From contig CALBSE010000045.1 of assembly GCA_937927725.1 (NCBI GenBank), forward strand, positions 1 through 64,000: a stretch of DNA of 64,000 nucleotides, given 5' to 3'. Below, one piece after another: positions 31,541 to 42,404 of the stretch. Under the pieces are notes generated by a model. It searched no databases, was not told the origin of the DNA, and worked only from the letters and a program-made list of their open reading frames with translations. Made by a program: the position numbers and the translations under genes. Position 1 is the stretch's first letter. The number at the start of each line of letters is the position of its first letter. Source of the stretch: an uncultured Actinomycetes bacterium (GTDB lineage Bacteria > Actinomycetota > Acidimicrobiia > Acidimicrobiales > Acidimicrobilacustridaceae).

Positions 31541-32602
31541 GTGAATCTCCTTCAGCGTTCATTTCGAACCGCAATAAAAACGGATTTCAGTTTTTTCGAA
31601 CATGTCCGACCGATTCGGTCGGCTCTTGTCATTCTTGTTGTGCTCGCTGCGACCTACTCTCGAAACGATGTCAGGGCGCTCCTACCCGTCGGCATTGGAA
31701 TGTTGTTCGTCGCCATTGCCGACCGAGGGGCAACATTTCAACGCCGGATGACCTCAATGGCTGGTGCATTGGCCGCAGTGACACTCGGAACCGCTGTCGG
31801 TGGCCTTGTTTCGGATAATCAAATTCTCCATGTCGCAATTGGAGGTTGTGCCGGCCTCCTTTGCGGACTTGCCGGAACTGCGAGCGTTCCCTCAATGACG
31901 GCAGGAGTGCTCGGTCTAGTCGTCTTCACAATCTTCTCCGGTTCACCAATTGATCTTCTCGACTGGAAGACCAACGCACTCCTGATGATGCTTGGAGCCG
32001 CGATCATGAGTTTCACTGTGGTTGCGGAGTTTGCGGTTCGAACTCTTGTCGGCAGGAAGCCAACTCTTAAGGGGGAGATGGCCGACGTCGACTATTGGAC
32101 TCGGGCCCGTGTTCACCTTCACTGGTCGGATCAGTTCATCCTGCATTCGATTCGACTCGGAATAGTCATCATGATCGCAACGATGTTGGAGGAGGTCCTT
32201 TCGTTTCCGCACTCATATTGGATCCCTATGACCGTTGCTTGGATCTCCCGTCCTGACCGCGACGGAACCGTCGAGAAAGTAACCCTGCGAGTTGCCGGCA
32301 CCCTGCTGGGAGTCGGTATCGCTGGAGCATTGATCGGACTCACACCGGCAACGAGCGCTGAGTCAATCGTGATGGTCGCAATCGCTGGGTATGTCGTCCT
32401 AGCCTTCCTCGTACCGAACTACGCCATAGCCGTTGCCGGCATCACCGTGTTTGTGTTCTTCCTTTTCCACACAGTCGGATACCCAATGGATGGCTCAATA
32501 CAGGCACGCATCGCTTCGACCTTCATCGCAGCAGCACTCGTTTTGGTCGCGATTCACATTGGACCTCGGCATCGCGACGAGGATCTCACGAGCGTCTCGT
32601 AA
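31541..32602 (+). CDS. FUSC-family membrane protein
   Basis: The 353-aa protein has two sets of about five hydrophobic helices separated by a hydrophilic stretch (about 170-200), as in FUSC/aromatic-acid exporter-type proteins. SYWIPMTVAWISRPDRDGTVEKVTLRVAGTLLGV matches the conserved FUSC_2 segment with the R-x-x-GTxxG pattern. The transported substrate is unknown. It starts with GTG and converges on the hydratase gene. Confidence 0.8.
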   Translation: MNLLQRSFRTAIKTDFSFFEHVRPIRSALVILVVLAATYSRNDVRALLPVGIGMLFVAIADRGATFQRRMTSMAGALAAVTLGTAVGGLVSDNQILHVAIGGCAGLLCGLAGTASVPSMTAGVLGLVVFTIFSGSPIDLLDWKTNALLMMLGAAIMSFTVVAEFAVRTLVGRKPTLKGEMADVDYWTRARVHLHWSDQFILHSIRLGIVIMIATMLEEVLSFPHSYWIPMTVAWISRPDRDGTVEKVTLRVAGTLLGVGIAGALIGLTPATSAESIVMVAIAGYVVLAFLVPNYAIAVAGITVFVFFLFHTVGYPMDGSIQARIASTFIAAALVLVAIHIGPRHRDEDLTSVS

Positions 32603-32606
32603 GCGT

Positions 32607-33443
32607 TTAGGCCTCGCTTATTCGGTAATCACCGAACTTGGCATCGCGCTTCGAGAGCGCACCCGTGAGGCCGCCTTCAGAATCCTTCTCTGCGATAAAC
32701 GCCTGAAACGTCTCTGTCCCCATCGTCAGCGCACACAGTTCGGTGCCCTGACGAATCGCAGTCGGGAATCCCATCACGGCCATGCCGCGATGCACTGTGC
32801 GTTTGTTGATCTGCGCAATATCGGTCGGAATCATCGCAATACGTTTTGCCTTCTCGAGAACCTGTGCTTCAAGTTCGTCGGCCGGATATGAGCGGGTGGC
32901 GAAGCCCGATTGTGCAGCCTCAACACCGCTGATCCAGTCGCCGGTCAACATGAGTTCCATTCCGAGCTTCGGGCCAAGCAGCCACGCGTGCCATTGCATA
33001 TCAGGAGTTCCGAAACGAACTGCTGGATAACCAATGCGCGCATCATCAGCCACGTAGACGAGGTCGCAACCAGTAGCGAGTTCCGTTCCGCCGGCCAGGC
33101 AATAGGAATGGATCTGAGCGATCACCGGCTTGGCCAGATCCCAAATGCTCATCCACGTCTCGGTGACCTCGCGTGGATAACTGCCGAGTCCATCGGCAGA
33201 TTGATAGGCCGGGGGCTCGCCATCAGCTGGACTTCCGGCCAGGTCGTAACCAGCGGAAAAGCACTTCCCTGCACCACGGATGATGGTGACTCGAACACTG
33301 TCATCAACGTCATGGGCGCGTAACGCGTGCATGATTTCACGTCGCATTGTCGCCCCAAGCGGATTGCGCTTGTCGGGGTTGTTGAGAGTGATGCGCCGCA
33401 CCATCGGTGCTGGTTCGTCGACGATGATTCGTTCGTAGGCCAT
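32607..33443 (-). CDS. Enoyl-CoA hydratase/isomerase family protein
   Basis: The 278-aa crotonase-fold protein has the oxyanion-hole segments GKCFSAGYDL and HSYCLAGGTELATGCDLVYVADDA. This family hydrates or isomerises acyl-CoA thioesters. Substrate is unknown and no other beta-oxidation gene is near. Confidence 0.88.
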   Translation of the reverse strand: MAYERIIVDEPAPMVRRITLNNPDKRNPLGATMRREIMHALRAHDVDDSVRVTIIRGAGKCFSAGYDLAGSPADGEPPAYQSADGLGSYPREVTETWMSIWDLAKPVIAQIHSYCLAGGTELATGCDLVYVADDARIGYPAVRFGTPDMQWHAWLLGPKLGMELMLTGDWISGVEAAQSGFATRSYPADELEAQVLEKAKRIAMIPTDIAQINKRTVHRGMAVMGFPTAIRQGTELCALTMGTETFQAFIAEKDSEGGLTGALSKRDAKFGDYRISEA

Positions 33444-33532
33444 TGGTTCCCCCTGAGTGTTTTGGTGATGATGGCACGGGATTGATCACGCAACCAGCGA
33501 GAGTTGCTACGCCTCAACTTCCCCGAAGATCT

Positions 33533-34177
33533 CTACGGTGCACTCACGAGACACAACGTGGTCTTGCCGTCCGACAGTGGAAACGCGGCAGTGAGTGGAG
33601 GGCAAGGTCTGGGCGAGTCGACCTGTGAACTCACGGCTGCCGAATTTGGGTCAGCGCAACTCACTGGTTGCGCGATCTTCCCGCTATCGCTCGCAAGAAT
33701 CACCACGCACGTTCCGGGCTGATACCGCAGTACCTGAACTTGGGTCGTTGTCGAACTCAACGATGAATCCTTCGAAGTTGCGTACGCGCTTCCAATCAGC
33801 AGCACTAATCCCACCAGAACAGCAGCGGCAATCGGTCCCCATTTCCATAGCGAGGCAGTCTGGGCAGAGACAACGATGCCGGACGGTGGAGGTGGTCGGT
33901 GATCGCTCAGATCTGGTCGCGTCGTCCTCGGTGCTTGGACCAGCACTGGATCCGGAAGCGTGAGGTCGTACTCCCGACGCTTTACCTGGTCGCCTAGCGT
34001 GTTCCATGCCGCATTGGCGGCACGGATTCGCGACTCGGCATCTGAGCGCTGCGCTCCTTCTGCAGTTCGACGATCGGGATGGTTCGCACGCGCGATGACT
34101 AGATATGCACGTCGGATCGTCTCCCGATCAGCATTTCGGGCGACTCCGAGAATGTCGTAGTAGTTCGACTCCGTCAT
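33533..34177 (-). CDS. J-domain protein with one membrane helix
   Basis: A 214-aa protein with an N-terminal J-domain (about 5-67; NYYDILGVARNADRETIRRAYL, HPD in RANHPDRRT) and a single transmembrane helix (about 112-132). A short extracellular domain with two Cys follows. It would recruit DnaK at the membrane. It follows hemW by 3 bp, so this cluster has two J-domain genes. Confidence 0.82.
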   Translation of the reverse strand: MTESNYYDILGVARNADRETIRRAYLVIARANHPDRRTAEGAQRSDAESRIRAANAAWNTLGDQVKRREYDLTLPDPVLVQAPRTTRPDLSDHRPPPPSGIVVSAQTASLWKWGPIAAAVLVGLVLLIGSAYATSKDSSLSSTTTQVQVLRYQPGTCVVILASDSGKIAQPVSCADPNSAAVSSQVDSPRPCPPLTAAFPLSDGKTTLCLVSAP

Positions 34178-34180
34178 CGC

Positions 34181-35251
34181 CTAACGCAGCCTGACCGCGA
34201 CTTCATTCGCGAGTAAGCGTCCTTCGGTACTCAGCGTGATGGTGTTGTCTGAAACAACGAGCAAGGAATCCAAAACGCCGATGTCGCTCTCAGACAACGA
34301 CTGACGAGGGACGCCCTCGCGAGTCCGCAACGAAAGTTGCAAGCCCTCAATCCGTCGCCGATCAGGATCTAGATCCTCGGCGGATGCTTCGACAGATTCA
34401 TCGGAACTCATGAGATCGATATAACGATCGGGGGTCCGAACATTCCACCAGCGGCGTCCATCCTCGTGGGAATGTGCCGCACATCCGAAACCGCGGTAGT
34501 TGCCTTGTCGCCAGTACAAGAGATTGTGTTCGCACTCTTGACCGGGCTTTGCCCAGTTTGAGATCTCATAGTTCTCGTACCCCGCAGCCAGCAGCAATCC
34601 ATCCGCGAGCAGATACTTATCAGCTTGATCATCGTCATCAGGGTGACGAGAAGGATCGTCGGCGAGTGGCGTTCCTGCTTCAATCGTCAGCGCATAGGCA
34701 CTGACGTGATCAGGGTTTAGGGAGATGACCTGCTCAATTGTGTGACGCCAATCGCTCAACGATTCCCCGGCACCGCCATAAATGAGGTCAAGGTTCAACC
34801 GTTTGATCCCACCATTGCGGGCGATGCCAACTGCTCGGACAACCGTGTCCGGGTCATGATCACGACCTAGTGATCGAAGAACATCTGCCGATAGCGACTG
34901 CACACCGAACGAAAGGCGGTTCACTCCTGCACTTTGGTATGCAGTGATGTGATCCGTGGTTACCGATTCTGGATTGCATTCGATCGTGATTTCGGCGTCG
35001 GCAACAACAGGAATCGACGAAACGATCTTGGCGAGTTGATTGGGATCGACAAGCGACGGCGTGCCACCGCCGACGAAGACCGAACTTGCAAGAGGCATTC
35101 CTCTTGCGATCTCGCGCTCAATCTCGGCCGCCATCGCGTCGAGATACGTGTCTTGCAGATGGTGCCGGTCGCTCCATGTCGCAAACGCGCAATAGTCACA
35201 ACGCCGCGAGCAAAACGGGATGTGGAGGTACACCCCAAACGGTGTGGTCAT
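34181..35251 (-). CDS. hemW: HemW-like radical-SAM protein
   Basis: The 356-aa protein carries the cluster CxxxCxxC at Cys14, Cys18 and Cys21 (IPFCSRRCDYCAF), then FVGGGTPSL and SFGVQSL. HemW proteins are haem chaperones once called oxygen-independent coproporphyrinogen oxidases; the CPO-specific fourth motif of true HemN is not seen. Start overlaps the rsmE stop. hemW near hrcA-dnaJ is a common bacterial arrangement. Confidence 0.92.
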   Translation of the reverse strand: MTTPFGVYLHIPFCSRRCDYCAFATWSDRHHLQDTYLDAMAAEIEREIARGMPLASSVFVGGGTPSLVDPNQLAKIVSSIPVVADAEITIECNPESVTTDHITAYQSAGVNRLSFGVQSLSADVLRSLGRDHDPDTVVRAVGIARNGGIKRLNLDLIYGGAGESLSDWRHTIEQVISLNPDHVSAYALTIEAGTPLADDPSRHPDDDDQADKYLLADGLLLAAGYENYEISNWAKPGQECEHNLLYWRQGNYRGFGCAAHSHEDGRRWWNVRTPDRYIDLMSSDESVEASAEDLDPDRRRIEGLQLSLRTREGVPRQSLSESDIGVLDSLLVVSDNTITLSTEGRLLANEVAVRLR

Positions 35252-35952
35252 GACACAACTCCGTCGCGCAAGGCGACCATCATCGTCGCTGCTGCGAATG
35301 CTGCTGTTTCGGCTCTGAGAACGTTATGGCCGAGTCCTACCGTCGGAGTCAACTCGGATTCTGCTGTTGACCAGCCGCCTTCGGGGCCGATCAAAACAGT
35401 TGTGTTGCTAGTTGTGAGATACGCACCATCTCGATCGGCGCGCACTACTCCGGGAGTAGCCGCGAGGCTTTTCAAATCTGAGACCGGAGCAATCGTCGGC
35501 AACCAGACCCGGCGCGATTGCATCGCTGCTTCACGAGCAACTTTTGTCAGTCGCTCACCTTGACGCTCGGTCTTTGCGTCATCCCAGCGAACGACCGAAC
35601 GTTCGGCAAGGAACGGAATGATCGTGTCGATTCCCAGTTCGGTGAGCTTCTGAACCACGAGTTCAGGCTTGCTTCCCTTCACAAGAGCGAAGCCAACGGT
35701 GAGCTTCGGATCTGGTTCCGGTTGACGAACTAACTCGCCCACAACTTCGACAGATTCGTTGGTGAAGACACACCAGCGCCAGGAACCGCAACCATCGGTG
35801 GCGCTCACGAGATCGCCATCACGAAGGCGACGGACCTTCGATAAGTGATGGAGGTCTTCAGCGCTCAGGATCGGACGGTTGATCTCATCAACGATCACAT
35901 GTGGCGCAGTTCCCCCCGGTTGCTCCGGAAGATCTGACGCGTCAAAGGTCAT
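35248..35952 (-). CDS. rsmE: 16S rRNA m3U1498 methyltransferase
   Basis: A 234-aa SPOUT-class methyltransferase with the knotted SAM-binding motif VLIGPEGGWSTAESE and LRAETAAFAA near the C-terminus. The ATG at 35952 lies 4 bp after the dnaJ stop; the frame to 35973 overlaps dnaJ. dnaJ-rsmE linkage is typical. Confidence 0.94.
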   Translation of the reverse strand: MTFDASDLPEQPGGTAPHVIVDEINRPILSAEDLHHLSKVRRLRDGDLVSATDGCGSWRWCVFTNESVEVVGELVRQPEPDPKLTVGFALVKGSKPELVVQKLTELGIDTIIPFLAERSVVRWDDAKTERQGERLTKVAREAAMQSRRVWLPTIAPVSDLKSLAATPGVVRADRDGAYLTTSNTTVLIGPEGGWSTAESELTPTVGLGHNVLRAETAAFAAATMMVALRDGVVS

Positions 35953-35956
35953 GGCG

Positions 35957-37063
35957 TTACTTGAATGCTCCACGCAGTTTCGACATCAGTCCATGTTCCG
36001 GCGGATCGATATCTTCACCACGGAGTGCGGCAAGTTTCTCGAGAAGTTCTCGTTGTTCGTCGTTGAGATCGCTCGGAGTCTCGACAACAAGCCGAACCAG
36101 CAAATCGCCGCGGCCGCGACCTTGAAGGTGCGTCACACCCTTGCCGCGGAATCGAATGACATCGCCCGATTCGGTACCTGGTTCGACAGGGACAAGTTCG
36201 TCGCCATCGAGGGTTTCAATCGTGATCTGGGCGCCAAGCGCAGCTTGCGTGAACGCGATCGTGAGCTCGTGAATGAGATCGTCGTCCCGGCGAACAAATC
36301 GTTCGTCGGGAGCAACTCGAATGTGCACGTAAAGATCGCCAGCAGAACCATTCCGAGGACCGACAGCGCCTCGGCCTGAGAGTCGAAGGGTTTGCCCGGT
36401 ATCGACACCGGCAGGAACATCGACGTTGTACTCACACTCGTCAAGATGACGTCCCTCGCCTGCACACGCCGGACACGGATGTTCGATGATCGTGCCGAAA
36501 CCACCGCAACGACCGCACGGACCGGCAGTCACCATTTGGCCGAGAATCGATTGACGCACTCGGCGAACTTGGCCCGCGCCTCCACACTCAGGACACGTCG
36601 CTGGCCCGCTGCCTTGGTCGGCACCCGTTCCTTCGCACTCTTCGCAGCTCACAGCGGTGCGGACCGAGACCGTTGCCTCGCAACCAAACACTGCCTCGGC
36701 AAAGTCAATGTCAACGATCGCCTCAACATCGGCGCCACGAGGCGGACCACTCGGACCGCCTCCACCCCCGAATGGAGACCCCCCGTTGAAAAACATGTCG
36801 AAAATGTCGCCGAGGCCTCCGCCACCAAACGGAGATCCACCCTGCGGGCCAGATTCGCCATACATGTCGTAGTGCTGACGACGTTGCGGATCAGAAAGCG
36901 TCTCGTAGGCGAGCGCGACTTCTTTGAAGTGGGCTTCGGCGGTTGGATTGTCAGGGTTAGCGTCGGGATGAAGCTCCCGGGCACGCTGACGATACGCACG
37001 CTTCAACTCATCGGCGGTAGCGCCCCGGCTGACTCCAAGAAGTTCGTAATAGTCGGCCATCAA
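35957..37063 (-). CDS. dnaJ: Chaperone DnaJ
   Basis: The 368-aa DnaJ has a J-domain with HPD (ELHPDANP), a Gly/Phe-rich region (GGSPFGGGG) and four zinc motifs (CEECEGTG, CPECGGAG, CGRCGGFG, CPACAGEG) before two substrate-binding barrels. The second Met at 37060 may be the true start. One base separates it from hrcA, so it should fall under HrcA/CIRCE control. Confidence 0.96.
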   Translation of the reverse strand: MMADYYELLGVSRGATADELKRAYRQRARELHPDANPDNPTAEAHFKEVALAYETLSDPQRRQHYDMYGESGPQGGSPFGGGGLGDIFDMFFNGGSPFGGGGGPSGPPRGADVEAIVDIDFAEAVFGCEATVSVRTAVSCEECEGTGADQGSGPATCPECGGAGQVRRVRQSILGQMVTAGPCGRCGGFGTIIEHPCPACAGEGRHLDECEYNVDVPAGVDTGQTLRLSGRGAVGPRNGSAGDLYVHIRVAPDERFVRRDDDLIHELTIAFTQAALGAQITIETLDGDELVPVEPGTESGDVIRFRGKGVTHLQGRGRGDLLVRLVVETPSDLNDEQRELLEKLAALRGEDIDPPEHGLMSKLRGAFK

Positions 37064-38092
37064 TTAGCCCTCGCTCAACGTACGGCCCAAGCGATTTGCC
37101 ACAACTGCAACGGCAGAGAGCGCTTGGTCATAATGCATACGCGTTGGACCGAGTACGCCGATAGAACCAGCGGTCTCGCCATCGACGACATACGGAGCGA
37201 CAACAATGGAGCAATCGGCGAGTGCTTCGTTCCCAGTTTCGCGCCCAATGGCGACTGACAAACCGCGATCAAGAACATCTTCAAGAAGGCTGACGACCAC
37301 GAGCTGCTGTTCAAGAATCCGAAGAATTTCAGAAACTTTTCGGACTGCGTCGAACGACGCGACCATGTCAGAGGTACCGCCGATAAAAACGTGATCGTCG
37401 TGACGATGCTCACCGCGCAGAGCAGCAAGCGCAGCGCTGACAACCACAGCCACTTCAGCACTCTCACCCAAAATCATCGAACCACTGTCAAGACTTTCCA
37501 CCGAAGCAAGCGTCTGTCCGATCACCATTGTTGAAAGGCGCACGGCAGCAGCATTGACGATGAGGTCATCCGTATCGGATGCAAGTTCGATGCTGCTCTT
37601 CTCAATTGCCCCGTTCGAGAGCACAAGTACTGCGAGAACCAGCCTCGAAGAAAGCGCCACTAACTGCAAAGACTTAATCGTCGCAACTTCATGTTGTGGA
37701 CCCACCACAACTGCGGCGTAATGCGTGAGTGAGGACAAAAGGCGACTTGTGTCCGAAAGCATCTGTTCCATCTCGCCATGTGTGCGGTTAAAGAAGGAAC
37801 GAACTTGCTGTGTTTCCGTGACCCCGAGTTTCCCAGGTCCCCCGAGTTGGTCAACGAAAAAGCGATAGCCCTTTTCGGTCGGAATTCGACCGGCACTGGT
37901 ATGAGGTTGGGCGAGATATCCCTCGGCCTCGAGTGCTGCCATGTCGTTGCGAACCGTGGCGGATGAAACGTTGACCTCAGCCGACGAAGCAACATGGCCA
38001 GACCCGACAGGCTGGGCCGTCTCGATGTATTCGGTCACCACCGCCCGCAGGATCGTGGCTTTACGTTCGTCGATCATGACGTCCTCGCTCAT
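37064..38092 (-). CDS. hrcA: Heat-inducible transcription repressor HrcA
   Basis: The 342-aa repressor has an N-terminal winged helix (ERKATILRAVVTEYIETAQPVGS, VSSATVRNDMAALEAEGYLAQPHTSAGRIPT) and the C-terminal GAF-like domain. HrcA binds CIRCE elements with help from GroEL. A degenerate CIRCE lies just upstream. Confidence 0.96.
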   Translation of the reverse strand: MSEDVMIDERKATILRAVVTEYIETAQPVGSGHVASSAEVNVSSATVRNDMAALEAEGYLAQPHTSAGRIPTEKGYRFFVDQLGGPGKLGVTETQQVRSFFNRTHGEMEQMLSDTSRLLSSLTHYAAVVVGPQHEVATIKSLQLVALSSRLVLAVLVLSNGAIEKSSIELASDTDDLIVNAAAVRLSTMVIGQTLASVESLDSGSMILGESAEVAVVVSAALAALRGEHRHDDHVFIGGTSDMVASFDAVRKVSEILRILEQQLVVVSLLEDVLDRGLSVAIGRETGNEALADCSIVVAPYVVDGETAGSIGVLGPTRMHYDQALSAVAVVANRLGRTLSEG

Positions 38093-38147
38093 AGGGTCGC
38101 CGAAAGGCGGCCATGGGTGGTCACATTCTACCCGCCGACCCCTTCGA

Positions 38148-38174
38148 TAAGCAGTCGAAGGTCGAGAGTGCCAG
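38148..38174 (-). promoter_or_regulatory. Degenerate CIRCE operator
   Basis: On the minus strand CTGGCACTC, a 9-bp spacer and GACTGCTTA match TTAGCACTC-N9-GAGTGCTAA at 7 of 9 positions in each arm with exact spacing, 55 bp upstream of hrcA. HrcA autoregulation is the expected role. Confidence 0.68.
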
Positions 38175-38185
38175 CGGAAAAGTCA

Positions 38186-39970
<1,785 letters not shown>

Positions 39971-40036
39971 GAAGGCAGTCGTCCTTGGGGCGAGGGGCCG
40001 TAGGAGCCTAGACGGGTCGTGACCGATTCCCGGTTC

Positions 40037-40067
40037 TTGTGACTCGGGGACCTCTGCCCGCTATGCT
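40037..40067 (+). promoter_or_regulatory. Candidate rpsT promoter
   Basis: TTGTGA at 40037-40042 and TATGCT at 40062-40067 with a 19-bp spacer lie 84 bp upstream of rpsT. The spacer is longer than optimal; TGTGAC with an 18-bp spacer is the alternative. Confidence 0.4.
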
Positions 40068-40150
40068 TTCCCGTCCGTGTGCGGGGCCGGTCATTCGACC
40101 CGAACCCGTCCCCCCAAACCACACCAATTCTTCAAAGACAGAGGACCCCA

Positions 40151-40414
40151 GTGGCCAACATTAAGAGCCAGATCAAGCGCAACCGTCAGAGCGAAAAGGC
40201 TCGCCTTCGCAATAAGGCTGTCCGCTCAGAACTGAAGACTCGTACCAAGCGTGCACTCGCCGCTGCCGAGGAAGGCAGCGCTGACATCGCCGAGCAAGCT
40301 CGTCTCGCGATCAAGCGAATCGATACCGCTGCGTCAAAGGGTGTCATCCACAAGAACCAGGCTGCTCGCCGCAAGAGCCGCCTCATGGCGCGCATTAACG
40401 CTGCAACCAAGTGA
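40151..40414 (+). CDS. rpsT: Small ribosomal subunit protein bS20
   Basis: An 87-aa, Arg/Lys-rich all-helical protein with the typical opening MANIKSQIKRNRQSEKARLRN and the segment IKRIDTAASKGVIHKNQAAR. The GTG at 40151 is the start; upstream codons are not conserved. It is monocistronic with its own terminator. Confidence 0.97.
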   Translation: MANIKSQIKRNRQSEKARLRNKAVRSELKTRTKRALAAAEEGSADIAEQARLAIKRIDTAASKGVIHKNQAARRKSRLMARINAATK

Positions 40415-40446
40415 TCGAGGCGCCACTCTGGCGCTCTTGCGATATC

Positions 40447-40473
40447 GGACCGGAGCAATGCTCCGGTCCTTTT
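40447..40473 (+). terminator. rpsT intrinsic terminator
   Basis: A perfect 10-bp stem GGACCGGAGC-AAT-GCTCCGGTCC followed by TTTT. Its mirror could also serve the convergent holA gene. Confidence 0.93.
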
Positions 40474-40506
40474 CGTTTTCTCGATCGATGATGCGGACTA
40501 CGTAGG

Positions 40507-41568
40507 TCAGCGACGACCGCGAGAGCCTGACGAGGATCGGTTCCGGCCAGCTAATCGAGCGACGAGAACTTCGACAACCAATTCGGGCGGCCACGCCTTG
40601 GCCCCGTGAAGATCGAGGTCGGCCTGCGCAAGCAACGCCGCCACGTCGGCCAGTCGATCGCTACCAAGCCGCCTAGCACCATCGAGGGCCTTCTTCGCCG
40701 GGAAGGTACTGCCCTTCATTCCGAGAACGTCTGCGGCCTGCTTATCGCCGCGAATATCGGGATCATCAAGCCGGATCATCTTCAAATAATGATTGCTCAA
40801 GGTCGCGAGAATCTGGAGTGGGTGACGGCCTCCCCCGATCATCATTCTCTGAAGAACATCAAGCGAGCCGCTGACATCACCCCCATCGATCGCATCGGTG
40901 AGATCCCAAGGAGCGACATCACCCGAGACGCCGAGATACGGCTCAATATCGGGCGCCGAAACTTTGGTGCCAGCGCCGAACACTGATTCCAACATTTCGA
41001 GGATTGCGGGCAAGCGGCCAACATCACTTCCGAGATGATCGACGAGTGATCGGCGCGCTGCAGGATCGAGTTTGAGCGCCGACGCTGAGATCCGTTCGTC
41101 GAGCCAACCGCCTTGCGCCTTGCCCGTTCCCGGCGATGTATCGACAACCACTCCCCCGCAACCGGACACTGCATCGGCGAGGCTTTTAGGAACCGCTGGC
41201 GTTTTCGACTGTTTGTTCGGACGAGGATCCTTTTCCCACACAAGAACCAGCGATGTGGTTTCAAGCGGATCTTCGAGGTACTGAACGAGCGGAACACACG
41301 CGTCTTTGGTCGAGAACACCGCTGCGTTGCGAACAAGTACAACGCGACGATCACTCAAAAAAGGAAACGTCTGCGAAGCATCGACAACGGGACCGATCGT
41401 GTAACCGCCATCGTCGAGTGCGTGGTCAGCTATCGATAGCTCGGCGAGCAACAGCGTGCGATCTCCATCACCAACCAATTGCGCGATCAGCGAAGACACT
41501 TCGTCACCAAGGATGACCTCGTCGCTCCCCTTCAACAGGAACACTGGGGCGGTGAGATTGACGTTCAC
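40507..41568 (-). CDS. holA: DNA polymerase III delta subunit
   Basis: The 353-aa clamp-loader subunit has the divergent HolA pattern: APVFLLKGSDEVILGDEV at the start, LVLVWEKDPRPNKQ in the AAA core and DALDGGDVSGSLDVLQRMM-like and LSNHYLKMIRL segments in the C-terminal domain. holA downstream of comEA-comEC is a widespread arrangement. Its start overlaps the folP-like stop. Confidence 0.9.
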   Translation of the reverse strand: MNVNLTAPVFLLKGSDEVILGDEVSSLIAQLVGDGDRTLLLAELSIADHALDDGGYTIGPVVDASQTFPFLSDRRVVLVRNAAVFSTKDACVPLVQYLEDPLETTSLVLVWEKDPRPNKQSKTPAVPKSLADAVSGCGGVVVDTSPGTGKAQGGWLDERISASALKLDPAARRSLVDHLGSDVGRLPAILEMLESVFGAGTKVSAPDIEPYLGVSGDVAPWDLTDAIDGGDVSGSLDVLQRMMIGGGRHPLQILATLSNHYLKMIRLDDPDIRGDKQAADVLGMKGSTFPAKKALDGARRLGSDRLADVAALLAQADLDLHGAKAWPPELVVEVLVARLAGRNRSSSGSRGRR

Positions 41569-42395
41569 GCGACCTCGAGAATTGCCGCCATCGCATCGGC
41601 GACTCGGCGACCATTGCGGACGTCGTGCGCTCGGAGAATTCGACAGCCGAGAGCGATGCCAAGCGAATGCGCCGCCATCGTGCCGTCCCCGGCAGAGCCA
41701 CGCTCAACATCAAGAAGCGTCCACAGAAATCGCTTATTCGATGCCGAAAGAAAGACCGGGTAGCCAAGAGCTGTGAGTGCATCAGAAGATCTCAAGAGAA
41801 TCTTCGACTGCACTTCTGACTTCCCAAGATCGAGCCCTGCATCGACCATGATCCGCTCACGAGGAATGCCGGCGGAGCGGGCACGCTCGGCTCGATCGGT
41901 CAAAAACTCACAGACCGCGAGCACAACATCGTCATACTGAGGATCTGGGTCGGGAACGCGCGGGGCAAGACGTATATGCGTGGCCACCACTGATGCATCG
42001 GCGGCGGCGCACACATCGAGATAATCAGGGTCGGCAAAACCGCTGATGTCATTTCCGATGCATGCGCCAGCTTCAAAGCACTCCTTCGCGACAGATGCCC
42101 GCCAGGTATCGACCGACAACGGAAGATCGAAACGGCTTCGAAGCGCCTCGATGGCCGGGACGACTCGGTCAAGTTCTTCCTGTTCAGTAACTTCGTCGCC
42201 TGGTCCAGCCTTGACGCCGCCGACGTCAAGGAAGTCAGCGCCATCGTTGACGAGCTGTTCGGCCTTCCGCAGAAAGTCCTCGAATTCGAAATACGAACCC
42301 TGATCGTAAAAAGAATCGGGGGTTCGATTGAGTATGCCCATAACAATCGCGCGGTACGTGATGTCGAATCGAGTGGTGCCGAGGTCCAAGAACAC
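41565..42395 (-). CDS. Dihydropteroate synthase-like protein, FolP2 type
   Basis: The 276-aa TIM-barrel protein opens like DHPS (GILNRTPDSFYDQGS), but the pterin/pABA loop reads DVGGVKAGPG rather than GGESTRPG, and the usual K-x-F motif reads SASNKRF. The VKAGPG form is that of mycobacterial FolP2 (Rv1207), which is reported not to act as a normal DHPS. It lies between comEC and holA, with overlap to holA. True folate synthesis by this protein is doubtful. Confidence 0.8.
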   Translation of the reverse strand: MFLDLGTTRFDITYRAIVMGILNRTPDSFYDQGSYFEFEDFLRKAEQLVNDGADFLDVGGVKAGPGDEVTEQEELDRVVPAIEALRSRFDLPLSVDTWRASVAKECFEAGACIGNDISGFADPDYLDVCAAADASVVATHIRLAPRVPDPDPQYDDVVLAVCEFLTDRAERARSAGIPRERIMVDAGLDLGKSEVQSKILLRSSDALTALGYPVFLSASNKRFLWTLLDVERGSAGDGTMAAHSLGIALGCRILRAHDVRNGRRVADAMAAILEVA

Positions 42396-42404
42396 CTCGC
42401 GACC

